In this document: in pieces, positions 26,782 through 34,631 of the stretch
How positions within the stretch are numbered: position 1 is the stretch's first letter
Layout of the letters: each line of letters begins with the position of its first letter
NCBI RefSeq assembly: GCF_016863015.1
Contig: NZ_BOOB01000004.1
Span: 62,001-126,000, forward strand
Source: Microbispora amethystogenes
GTDB taxonomy: Bacteria; Actinomycetota; Actinomycetes; Streptosporangiales; Streptosporangiaceae
Length of the DNA stretch: 64,000 nucleotides
Reading direction: 5' to 3'
Notes under the pieces: model-generated
The model's input: only the letters and a program-made list of their open reading frames with translations
Database searches by the model: none
What the model was told of the DNA's origin: nothing
Made by a program: the position numbers and the translations under genes

Positions 26782-27789
26782 TCAGTCCTTCGCTGCCATG
26801 GCCAGGCGGGTGAGGGTCTGCTCCTTGTCGCCGAGGGTGGAGATGATCGGGCAGCGCACGCCGGCCTCGTGGTAGGCCATCAGCTTGTCGAAGGCGTCCG
26901 ACGTCGTCCCGCAGGCCGTCACGTTCTGCACCAGCGAGTTGGGGACGAGCGGCATCGCGCGCTTGATGTCCTCGGGGGAGGCGGGCCAGCCGGCCACCTC
27001 CTGCAGCCGGTCGACCAGTTCCCGATCGACGCCGCAGTGCTCGGCGATGTGCGGCTGCTGCATCAGATAGAGCGTGAGGAACGCCTTGCACGCGTCGATG
27101 GCCTCCTGCGGGTCCTTGTCGTTGACGCTGCAGGCCACGATCTGTGTCAGGTCGATGCCGGCCCGGCCGTCGGCCCGCTTGGCGACGCCCCGGGCGATCG
27201 CCTCCCGTGCCCCGGTCAGGTAGGACGGCGGCAGCAGGAAGTCCATGTGGACGCCGTCGCTGATCTCACCGGCGAGCTCCAGCATCTTCGGCCCGACCGC
27301 GCCGATGTAGATCGGGATGTCGACCGGTTTGTTCTCGCGGTACATGCTGTCGAAGCGCACTCCGCGCATCTGGACGAACTCGCCCTCGAAGTCGACCGTC
27401 TCGTTCCGGAAGAACGTCTGGCAGACGGTGATGTACTCGCGCATGGAGGCGACCGGCCTCGACAGGGGCTGGCCCACCTTCGTGGCGAGTGGCTCCCACC
27501 AGGCCCCGATGCCGAGGATGATCCGGCCCGGCGCGACCTCGTCCAGGGTCTTGAAAGTCACCGCCATGAGCGCGGCGTTGCGGCTCTTGTTGTTGACCAC
27601 GCCCGTGCCGATCCGCACGTTGGAGGTCCGGCCGGCGATGATCGCCGCGGGGACGATGCCGTCCCTGGCCAGGCGGCCCTCGGCCACCCACACCGACTCG
27701 AACCCGTTCTGGTCGGCGAGCTCCGCCTGCCAGTACGTCTGCTCCAGGCTCAGCCGCTCCCCCACGTGGATGCCGAGAGGCAGTTTCAT
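26782..27789 (-). CDS. Luciferase-like F420-dependent oxidoreductase (Mer-like), candidate ring reductase
   Basis: A 335-residue TIM-barrel protein of the luciferase-like superfamily, close in style to F420-dependent methylene-tetrahydromethanopterin reductases (MKLPLGIHVGERLSLEQTYW, FESVWVAEG, RIILGIGAWWEPLATKVG, DIPIYIGAVGPKMLELAGE). It sits between dihydropyrimidinase (24 bases upstream) and NADPH:F420 reductase (2 bases downstream). The pathway around it lacks a dihydropyrimidine dehydrogenase, so the inferred role is F420H2-dependent reduction of a pyrimidine or similar ring. An alternative is a flavin monooxygenase acting like RutA, but the F420 reductase next door argues against it. 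Substrate untested. Confidence 0.85.
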   Translation of the reverse strand: MKLPLGIHVGERLSLEQTYWQAELADQNGFESVWVAEGRLARDGIVPAAIIAGRTSNVRIGTGVVNNKSRNAALMAVTFKTLDEVAPGRIILGIGAWWEPLATKVGQPLSRPVASMREYITVCQTFFRNETVDFEGEFVQMRGVRFDSMYRENKPVDIPIYIGAVGPKMLELAGEISDGVHMDFLLPPSYLTGAREAIARGVAKRADGRAGIDLTQIVACSVNDKDPQEAIDACKAFLTLYLMQQPHIAEHCGVDRELVDRLQEVAGWPASPEDIKRAMPLVPNSLVQNVTACGTTSDAFDKLMAYHEAGVRCPIISTLGDKEQTLTRLAMAAKD

Positions 27790-27813
27790 CCGTACAGCTC
27801 CGATCAGTCGAAA

Positions 27814-29229
27814 TCAGAAGAGATGAGGTGCGCCGCGGGTCAGGAAGGCCCCCCGACCGGGCCCTCCTTCGAGCGCTCCGTCGTTGACGAGGTGGTGTCC
27901 GCGCGAGAAGACGTGGACGGGGCGTCCCGTCACGCGCATGCCTTCGTAGAGGTTGTAGTCGGTCCGGAGGTGCGAGCCGGCCGCGGTGATGACGTGGTCC
28001 GCCTCGGGGTCCCAGACGACGAGGTCGGCGTCGGCTCCCGCGGCGACCAGGCCCTTGCGCGGGAAGAGCCCGAACAGCTTGGCCGGGCGGGTCGCGACGA
28101 GGTCGACGAAGCGGCACATGTCGATCCGGCCCGTCCGCACCCCGGTCTCCCAGAGGACCATGAGCCGGTCCTCCACGCCGGGCACCCCGTTGGGGACCTT
28201 GGGGAAGTACCCCGGGCTGCGCAACTTCTGCGGGGGGAGGTCGTCCGGCTGTTCCATGCAGAAGCCGGCGTGGTCGGTGGCCACCGTGGACAACGCGCCG
28301 GTCTGGAGGGCGCGCCACAACCCCTCCTGGTTGGCACGTTCCCGGATGGGCGGCGAGCAGACGTACGCGGCGGCCCTCTCGCCGAGGCCGGCGTAGTCCT
28401 CGTAGGCCACGGCGAGGTACTGGGGGCAGGTCTCGCCCCACACCCGCGCTCCGCCGGCCCGCGCGGCGCCGATCTCCTCCGCCGCCCGGGCGCTGGAGAC
28501 GTGCACCACGTACAGCGGGGTGCCTGCGGACTCGGCCAGGACGACCGCGCGGTGCACCGCCTCGGCCTCGGAGTCGTGGCCGTGCGCCAGCGCGTGGAAG
28601 CTCTCCGAGACGCGGCCGCTGCCGACGAGGCGGCGGGTCTCCCGCTCCACCATGTGGCCGTTCTCCGCGTGCACCATGGGGAGTACGCCGTACTCGGCCG
28701 CGAGCTCGAACCCCTCCAGGAGCTGGCCGTCGTCGACCATCTGCGTGCCGGGATAGGCCATGAAGAACTTCCAGCTCGTCGCGCCCTCGCCGGCCAGCAG
28801 CCGGAGGTCGTCGAGGACGTCCTCCTGCTGGTCGCGCGGCGGGACGATGGCGTGCAGGCCGAAGTCGACGAACGACTTCGCCGCCGCCACGTCGCGCCGG
28901 CGCAGGTACGAGTCCCGCAGGGACGCGCCCGGTTCCTTCTTGACGAAGTCGACGACCGTCGTCGTCCCGCCGTGCGCCGCCGCCGCCGTACCGGAGTGGA
29001 AGTCGTCGGCGGTGCGGGTGGTGAAGCCGTCGATCGGATATTCCAGGTGCGTGTGCACGTCGATCCCGCCGGGCAGGACCAGCCTGCCGGTCGCCTCGAC
29101 GACCTCGTCGGCCGCCCAGCCGGCGCCGTCGCCCAGCGCGGCGACCACACCGTCGCGCACCAGGACGTCGGCGCGCACCGCCGCGTCGGCGTTGACGACG
29201 GTGCCGCCTCTGATGAGCGTCGATCCCAT
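27814..29229 (-). CDS. Dihydropyrimidinase / D-hydantoinase
   Basis: A 471-residue metal-dependent cyclic amidohydrolase. It opens dihydrouracil (or a hydantoin) to the N-carbamoyl amino acid. Metal ligands H59 and H61 lie in GGIDVHTHLEYPIDG, and the carbamylated bridging lysine is K154 in SWKFFMAYPG. Later ligands are in MVHAENGHMV and VHVSSARAAEEI, and the catalytic aspartate is in VATDHAGF. Length and order match family members throughout. ATG 29229 follows GAGGAGGA. Position between the transaminase and the F420 oxidoreductase supports a reductive pyrimidine pathway. Confidence 0.93.
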   Translation of the reverse strand: MGSTLIRGGTVVNADAAVRADVLVRDGVVAALGDGAGWAADEVVEATGRLVLPGGIDVHTHLEYPIDGFTTRTADDFHSGTAAAAHGGTTTVVDFVKKEPGASLRDSYLRRRDVAAAKSFVDFGLHAIVPPRDQQEDVLDDLRLLAGEGATSWKFFMAYPGTQMVDDGQLLEGFELAAEYGVLPMVHAENGHMVERETRRLVGSGRVSESFHALAHGHDSEAEAVHRAVVLAESAGTPLYVVHVSSARAAEEIGAARAGGARVWGETCPQYLAVAYEDYAGLGERAAAYVCSPPIRERANQEGLWRALQTGALSTVATDHAGFCMEQPDDLPPQKLRSPGYFPKVPNGVPGVEDRLMVLWETGVRTGRIDMCRFVDLVATRPAKLFGLFPRKGLVAAGADADLVVWDPEADHVITAAGSHLRTDYNLYEGMRVTGRPVHVFSRGHHLVNDGALEGGPGRGAFLTRGAPHLF

Positions 29230-29280
29230 CGTTGTCCTCCTCGTGGTACGGCCGGCCGCGCTGCCGCGGGTGGGCCGGGA

Positions 29281-30663
29281 TCAGCCGGTGTAGTGCTCGT
29301 CGGCCAGCGTGAGCACGTCGTCGAGCACTTCGAGCGCCAGGTCGATCTCCTGCTCCTGGATGATCAGGGGCGGGGTCAGGCGCAGTACGTTGAAGTTGGC
29401 CGTCAGGTAGAGGCCGCGCTTCATCGCTGCCTTGAGCAGCCGGGTGACGGGCAACGCCGCCTGTCCCTTCCCGTTGAACGGTACGAGGGGCTCGCGGGTG
29501 GCCCGGTCGGTGACCAGCTCGACGCCGTAGAAGAGGCCGCGGCCGCGGATGTCGCCGATGCTCGGGTGCCGCTCCGCCAGGGCCGCCAGCCCGGCGCCCA
29601 GTCGCTCGCCCATGAGCCGGGCGTTGTCGACGACGCGCTCCTCCTGCATGATCCGCAGGGAGGCGACCCCGGACGCGCAGGCGAGCGGGTGTCCCGCGTA
29701 GGTGAGCCCGCCCCAGAACATGTTGTCGCGCAGCCAGCCCGAGATGCGCTCCGACACCGTCATCGCGCCGAGCGGGACGTAGCCGGAGTTGAGGCCCTTC
29801 GCCGTGGTCAGGATGTCGGGGACGACCCCCCAGTGGTCGCAGGCGAACCATTCGCCGGTGCGTCCGAACCCGGCCATCACCTCGTCGAAGATGAGCAGGA
29901 TGCCGTACTTGTCGCAGACCTCGCGCAGTGAGCGGAGGTATCCGTCGGGCGGGTACAGCAGGCCGTTCGTCCCGGTGACCGGCTCGACGATCACGGCCGC
30001 CACGGTGGCGGGGTTCTCGTACTGGAGGATCTCCTCCAGATGCGGCCCACCGGTGCAGACCGGGCAGGGGTCGGGGTGGCCCGCCGGACAGCGGTAGGTG
30101 TAGGGATCGAGCATCCGGACGACGCCCGTCATGCCGGGCTCGGCCGCCCACCTGCGCGGGTCGCCGGTGAGCGAGATCGCCCCCGCCGTGGCCCCGTGGT
30201 AGGAGCGGTACCGTGCCACGATCTTCTGCCGGCCGGTGACGTGGCGGGCGAGACGGACGGCGTTCTCGTTGGCCGCCGCGCCTCCGGTGGTGAAGAAGCT
30301 CATCTTGAGGTCGCCGGGCGTCAGCCCGGCCAGCATCTCGGCCAGCTCTGCCCGGGACCGCTCGGCGAAACCGGGGCCGATGTAGCAGAGCTCCGCGGCC
30401 TGCCGGCGGATCGCCTCGACGAGCTTCGGGTGCTGGTGCCCCAGATTGAGGTTGACCAGCTGGGACTGGAAGTCGAGATACCTGCGGCCCTCGTAGTCCC
30501 AGAACCACGAGCCCGACCCGCCGGCCACGGGGAGGGGGTCGAGGGCCCCCTGGACCGACCAGGAGTGGATGACGTACTCCTTGTCGGCCGCCTTCAGGCG
30601 CTCCCCGGTCCAGGCGTCCGCGCCGGCCGTCGTCTCCGCGCTCCCTCTTTCCGCGGTGGTCAT
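29281..30663 (-). CDS. Class III PLP aminotransferase, probable beta-alanine transaminase
   Basis: A 460-residue omega-aminotransferase. The PLP lysine is K289 in TTAKGLNSGYVPLG; the aspartate binding the PLP nitrogen is D260 (LLIFDEVMAGFGRTG). A cysteine-rich segment CPAGHPDPCPVC (about 192-203) is found in a subgroup of these enzymes. In context it would convert beta-alanine (or 3-aminoisobutyrate) to malonic (or methylmalonic) semialdehyde. ATG 30663 overlaps the preceding stop (ATGA), showing coupling with the AA_synth-family gene. Exact amino donor and acceptor cannot be read from sequence. Confidence 0.87.
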   Translation of the reverse strand: MTTAERGSAETTAGADAWTGERLKAADKEYVIHSWSVQGALDPLPVAGGSGSWFWDYEGRRYLDFQSQLVNLNLGHQHPKLVEAIRRQAAELCYIGPGFAERSRAELAEMLAGLTPGDLKMSFFTTGGAAANENAVRLARHVTGRQKIVARYRSYHGATAGAISLTGDPRRWAAEPGMTGVVRMLDPYTYRCPAGHPDPCPVCTGGPHLEEILQYENPATVAAVIVEPVTGTNGLLYPPDGYLRSLREVCDKYGILLIFDEVMAGFGRTGEWFACDHWGVVPDILTTAKGLNSGYVPLGAMTVSERISGWLRDNMFWGGLTYAGHPLACASGVASLRIMQEERVVDNARLMGERLGAGLAALAERHPSIGDIRGRGLFYGVELVTDRATREPLVPFNGKGQAALPVTRLLKAAMKRGLYLTANFNVLRLTPPLIIQEQEIDLALEVLDDVLTLADEHYTG

Positions 30664-31223
30664 GAGTTCCTCGTCTCGGCGCCGAACTCGGCCAGCCGGG
30701 CCAGGGGCCGGCCGGCGTTGGCCGCCGCGCAGATCACGAGAATCTCTCTCGGCCGGGGCGCGTCCGCCACCTGGAACGTCACCGTCTGGTGGTGCGAGCG
30801 GGTCTTCGCGTCGAGCTTGTGCTTGAGGGGGATGTCGATGGGACTGCCGGGAAGGCCGACCTTCTCGGCGGCGGGGAGCAGTTCGGTGCCGCCGGCGGCC
30901 GAGCGGAAGACGTTTCCGAACCGGAGGTTGTGGATCAGCGCCGACCCGTGCTCGACCTCCCCCTCGATGCCGACCAGCGCCGCCTTCCCGAACGCCTCCA
31001 CCTCGCCGCCGAGCAGTTCCACGCACGGCGGCCCGATGAGCCGGCCGATCTCCTCGCCCAGCCCGTCGGCCAGCGTCACCAGGTCCGCGACGTACTCGCT
31101 GGGATAGGGGTTCGCGATCACAGCGCCCACGAACGCGACGCGGTGCGCGGGCTCGACCCGGCGCCCGTTTTCGAGCCGGGTCTCCTCGACGTGCTGGATG
31201 ATCTTTCGGACCTCGATGCCCAC
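30660..31223 (-). CDS. Amino acid synthesis family protein (AA_synth, DUF1185-like)
   Basis: A 187-residue protein that looks like the Pfam AA_synth family. Typical features are EVRKIIQHVEETRLENGR, VGAVIANPYPSEYV, a central VELLGGEVEAFGKAALVGIE and a C-terminal DIPLKHKLDAKTRSHHQTV. Biochemical activity of the family is not established. Members lie beside amidase, amidohydrolase and importer genes in other bacteria. Here it opens the distal operon, directly behind a promoter with an inverted-repeat operator, and is coupled to the transaminase gene. Conserved His, Lys and Glu residues suggest an enzyme rather than a regulator. Confidence 0.75.
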   Translation of the reverse strand: MGIEVRKIIQHVEETRLENGRRVEPAHRVAFVGAVIANPYPSEYVADLVTLADGLGEEIGRLIGPPCVELLGGEVEAFGKAALVGIEGEVEHGSALIHNLRFGNVFRSAAGGTELLPAAEKVGLPGSPIDIPLKHKLDAKTRSHHQTVTFQVADAPRPREILVICAAANAGRPLARLAEFGAETRNS

Positions 31224-31242
31224 TACTGCTCCTCGAATTCTG

Positions 31243-31300
31243 ATGGTTCATCTAATGAACCATTGGTTCAAATTCTTCTCATGAGAAGCCCGGGTGTCAA
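31243..31300 (-). promoter_or_regulatory. Promoter and operator of the distal catabolic operon
   Basis: Reading the minus strand: -35 TTGACA (31300-31295), 17-base spacer, -10 AAGAAT (31277-31272). An operator lies immediately downstream: TTGAACCAA (31271-31263) and then a perfect 9-3-9 inverted repeat ATGGTTCAT/ATGAACCAT (31243-31263). A repressor there would block the start of transcription. The IclR protein encoded in the same array is the likely binder. A GAGGAG ribosome site follows before ATG 31223. Confidence 0.75.
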
Positions 31301-31330
31301 TAGACTCACGCGGGCTCCGGGAGGACCGGG

Positions 31331-32194
31331 TCAGACGGCGAGCGTGTCCCCGCTCGGACGATCGTCCCTGGTCACGTACAGGTCGGGCCGCCGGTCCGCC
31401 AGCGGCTGGTTGAACGGATTGCCCCGCCGGAACGGGCGGGACCCGATGAGGTCGATCTCCGCGAGCAGCAGCTCCTCCTGGTCGGGAGCGGCCGGACCGC
31501 GGATCACCCAGCCGTCCGGCCCGACCACCACCGACCTGCCGACGAACTCCTGTCCGCGCTCGGTGCCCACACGGTTCACGCCGGCCACGTAGCACTGGTT
31601 GCTGTGCGCGGCGGTCATGCACATGAGCGTGGCCATGGCCGGCACTCCCGGCGGTTGGCCCGGCACCGGAACCCAGTTCGACGGCAGGGCCACCAGGTCG
31701 GCGCCCTGGAGCGCCGCGCTGCGGAACGTCTCGGGGAACCAGGCGTCATAGCAGATGGCCAGGCCGATGCGCCCGAGCGGAGTGTCGAAGACCGGGAAAC
31801 CGGTGTCGTTGCGGCCGTAGATTTCCTTCTCGTCGTTCCAGAGATGCGCCTTTCGGTACGTCCCGACATGCCCGTCAGGACCGATCAGCACGGCCGAGTT
31901 GTACGGCCGGTCACCGTCCCGCTCGGTCAGCCCGGCGACGATCCACAGGTCGTGCCGTCTCGCGAGGCTCGCCCAGGCGGAGCACGCGGGCCCGGATGGC
32001 ACCTCCTCCGCGTACCGCAGGGCCTCGGCACGGTCGGCGAAGACATATCCGGCGGAACTCGCCTCGGGCAGGATCACGAGTCGCGCGCCGTTCTCCGCCG
32101 CCCTGACGATCCACCGGGACGAGCGCTCGATGTTGCCCGGGACATCGCCGAACCGGGGGCGCATCTGCACGCCCGCCAGGACGAACGCGGTCAC
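31331..32194 (-). CDS. Second carbon-nitrogen hydrolase (nitrilase superfamily)
   Basis: A 287-residue amidase with the Glu-Lys-Cys triad E44 (ILPEASSAGY), K115 (YRKAHLWNDEK) and C148 (LAICYDAWFPE). The C-Y-D form differs from the C-Y-E of the other amidase in this array, so the substrates probably differ; aliphatic amidase-like or omega-amidase-like activity is possible. GTG 32194 overlaps the semialdehyde dehydrogenase stop (GTGA), so it belongs to the proximal transcript. Possible roles are hydrolysis of an N-carbamoyl intermediate from thymine or release of a side-chain amide. Not resolved by sequence. Confidence 0.83.
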   Translation of the reverse strand: MTAFVLAGVQMRPRFGDVPGNIERSSRWIVRAAENGARLVILPEASSAGYVFADRAEALRYAEEVPSGPACSAWASLARRHDLWIVAGLTERDGDRPYNSAVLIGPDGHVGTYRKAHLWNDEKEIYGRNDTGFPVFDTPLGRIGLAICYDAWFPETFRSAALQGADLVALPSNWVPVPGQPPGVPAMATLMCMTAAHSNQCYVAGVNRVGTERGQEFVGRSVVVGPDGWVIRGPAAPDQEELLLAEIDLIGSRPFRRGNPFNQPLADRRPDLYVTRDDRPSGDTLAV

Positions 32195-33675
32195 CACGGC
32201 GCCCTGATGGACATGTACTTGATCTCCAGATACTCGTCGATGCCCACACGCCCGCCCTCCCGGCCCAGCCCGGACTGCTTCACCCCGCCGAACGGCGCCG
32301 CGGGATTGGAGATCACGCCCTGATTGAGGCCGACCATGCCGCTCTCCAGCCGTTCGCAGACGCGCAGTCCCCGTTCGAGACCCTCGGTGAACACGTACGC
32401 GGCGAGGCCGTACTCGGTGTCGTTCGCCATGGCGAGCGCGTCGTCCTCGTCGTCGAAGGCGATGATCGGCGCGACCGGGCCGAAGATCTCCTCGCGTACG
32501 GCCCGCACGCCATGGGTCACGCCGGTCAGGACCGTGGGCCGGTAGAAGTTCCCCGCGCCGTCGATCCGCTCGCCGCCGGTCAGCACCTCTGCCCCGCCGA
32601 CCCGCGCCTCGTCCACCAGCCCCGCCACGTTCGCGAGCGCCCTCTGATCGATCAGGGGGCCGACCCGCGTCGCCGGATCGAGCCCGTGCCCGATGGCCAG
32701 TGCGCCCAGCCGCTTCGCGAGTGCCTCGCCGAACTCCCGCGCGACGCCCCTCTGGACGTAGAACCTGTTGGCGGCGGTGCAGGCCTCGCCGATGTTGCGC
32801 ATCTTGGCCTGAACCGCGCCCTCCACGGCGGCATCGAGATCGGCGTCGTCGAAGACCAGGAACGGCGCGTTCCCGCCGAGCTCCATCGAGGTGCGCAGCA
32901 CCCTGCTCGCGCACTGCGCGAGCAGCGTGCGCCCCACCTCGGTCGAGCCGGTGAACGACAGCTTGCGCAGTCGTGGGTCGCGCAGCAGCTGCGAGGTCAC
33001 CTCCCCCGAGCGGGAGGTGGTGAAAACGTTCACCACTCCGGACGGCAGGCCGGCCTCCTCCAGGATCCGCACCAGGGCGAACATGGACAGCGGCGTCTGC
33101 CTGGCCGGCTTGACGACCACCGTGCACCCCGCGGCGAGCGCGGGACCGATCTTCCGGGTGCCCATCGCCATGGGGAAGTTCCACGGCGTCACCAGCAGGC
33201 TCGGCCCGACCGGCTGCCGGGCCACCACCACGCGGGAACCCCCGCCGGGCGCCACCAGGTAACCCCCGTCGATGCGGACGGCCTCTTCGGAGAACCAGCG
33301 GAAGAACTCCGCCGCGTAGGTGATCTCGGCCTGCGACTCCGCGAGTGGCTTGCCCATCTCCAGGGTCATGAGCAGGGCCAGGTCGTCGCGCCGGGAGACG
33401 ATCAGCTCGTAGGCGCGGCGAAGGATCTCTCCACGCTCACGCGGCGGGGTGGCCGCCCAGGGCGCCTGGGCGTCCGCCGCCGCAGCCAGAGCGGCCAGGC
33501 CGTCCTCCACCTGCGCGTCCGCGACCTCGGCGATCGTCTCGCCGGTGCCGGGATCGTCCACGGCCAGGACGGCGCCTGAGCTGGACGCGCGCCATTCTCC
33601 ACCGGCGAACACGCCTCCCGGCACGCCGCCGGCGATACCGCGCGCCGCGGCCATCGCTTCTGTCAGCGCTGTCAT
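32191..33675 (-). CDS. NAD(P)-dependent semialdehyde dehydrogenase (SSADH-like)
   Basis: A 494-residue aldehyde dehydrogenase. Key residues are complete: K189 (TVVVKPARQTPLS), general base E265 (SMELGGNAPFLVF) and catalytic C299 (GEACTAANRFYV). The closest style is NAD(P)-dependent succinate-semialdehyde dehydrogenase, which is non-acylating. In the pathway it would oxidise malonic semialdehyde made by the transaminase. ATG 33675 follows AAGGAG. A 50-base gap separates it from the IclR gene upstream, and it overlaps the second amidase by 4 bases. Confidence 0.87.
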   Translation of the reverse strand: MTALTEAMAAARGIAGGVPGGVFAGGEWRASSSGAVLAVDDPGTGETIAEVADAQVEDGLAALAAAADAQAPWAATPPRERGEILRRAYELIVSRRDDLALLMTLEMGKPLAESQAEITYAAEFFRWFSEEAVRIDGGYLVAPGGGSRVVVARQPVGPSLLVTPWNFPMAMGTRKIGPALAAGCTVVVKPARQTPLSMFALVRILEEAGLPSGVVNVFTTSRSGEVTSQLLRDPRLRKLSFTGSTEVGRTLLAQCASRVLRTSMELGGNAPFLVFDDADLDAAVEGAVQAKMRNIGEACTAANRFYVQRGVAREFGEALAKRLGALAIGHGLDPATRVGPLIDQRALANVAGLVDEARVGGAEVLTGGERIDGAGNFYRPTVLTGVTHGVRAVREEIFGPVAPIIAFDDEDDALAMANDTEYGLAAYVFTEGLERGLRVCERLESGMVGLNQGVISNPAAPFGGVKQSGLGREGGRVGIDEYLEIKYMSIRAPW

Positions 33676-33725
33676 TCCAGAACTCCTTGTCGTACGTCGC
33701 CGCCCGCCGGACGCCCGCCCCGCCC

Positions 33726-34517
33726 CTAGCGGCCCGTGAGCGCGCTGGGCAGGACGATGTCCGTGACACTGAGCAGGTCGCCCAGGTCGCGGGCGGCATT
33801 GATCACCGACACCGCCAGGGTGTCGATCCGTTCCCGGGTGAGGCGATAGGTGGGACCGCCGATCCACACCGCGTACGGCGTGCTGTCCCTGACCCTGACC
33901 GGCGCGGCCACGGACGCCGCGCCGACCTCCAGTTCGTCGTAGGCGTAGGCGAACCCGTTGCCGCGGACGGAGTCGAGGGAGGCGATGAAGGCGTCGACGC
34001 CGCCGAACCGCTCCGGCGCCTTGTCCTCGAACTCCGCCGCGAACTCCGCACGCACGGTTTCCGGGTCGAGCGCGGCGAGCAGCACCTTGCCGGTCGAAGT
34101 GGCCCACACCGGCTGGGTACGCGGCACCGGCTTGAGCGTCTGGCCGATCAGGGACGGTCCCGGAACCTGCGCGACGACCATCACGTTGGGCGGCAGGAGC
34201 ACGTCGAAGCCGGACGTCTCCTTGGTCTCCTCCGCCAGCCGGCGCAGCACACCGCGCATGTGGCCGTAGGCGCCGTCGCTGTCCAGCAGGCCTCCCACGA
34301 TCGAGAGGAGGCCCAGCGAGACGCGATAACGGCGGGTGTCCGGATCGAGCGTGAGCCAGCTCTCACGCTCGAGGACGGTGAGCACGCGGTAGCAGGTCGC
34401 CTTCGGGATGCCCACCTCGCGGGCGATGTCGCTGAGCCCGATCCCCTCCGGGTGCGCAGCCACAGTACGAAGCAGCCAGATAGTACGGCGGACGAGTCCG
34501 GCTTCACCCGGTGGCAT
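33726..34517 (-). CDS. IclR-family transcriptional regulator of the catabolic array
   Basis: A 263-residue regulator. The N-terminal winged helix (about 8-70; LLRTVAAHPEGIGLSDIARE, then VGIPKATCYRVLTVLERE) precedes the IclR effector domain (about 85-255; VWATSTGKVLLAALDPE, GFAYAYDELEVGAASVAAPV). IclR proteins usually repress or activate one catabolic operon and respond to a pathway metabolite. ATG 34517 is chosen because GGAGGAG precedes it. It is encoded between the importer and the catabolic enzymes, and the two promoters of the array share candidate binding sites. Confidence 0.92.
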   Translation of the reverse strand: MPPGEAGLVRRTIWLLRTVAAHPEGIGLSDIAREVGIPKATCYRVLTVLERESWLTLDPDTRRYRVSLGLLSIVGGLLDSDGAYGHMRGVLRRLAEETKETSGFDVLLPPNVMVVAQVPGPSLIGQTLKPVPRTQPVWATSTGKVLLAALDPETVRAEFAAEFEDKAPERFGGVDAFIASLDSVRGNGFAYAYDELEVGAASVAAPVRVRDSTPYAVWIGGPTYRLTRERIDTLAVSVINAARDLGDLLSVTDIVLPSALTGR

Positions 34518-34631
34518 TGTCTCCTCCGTTGCCTCAAGAATCGGTGATCGGTGTACGGCCATCATGCTGGCAGCCTCCCGCGACCCCGTCCGCACGTTGC
34601 GGAGGTTACGCGAGCAAGATGACCAATCGTC

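Noticed and set aside
26782-27789. RutA-type uracil monooxygenase
   Set aside because: No other rut genes are present. Dihydropyrimidinase and the adjacent F420 reductase fit a reductive route better; kept only as an alternative.
26869-29931. A 1020-codon plus-strand frame across the catabolic genes
   Set aside because: Shadow of dihydropyrimidinase and the F420-type oxidoreductase, both with complete active-site motifs on the other strand.
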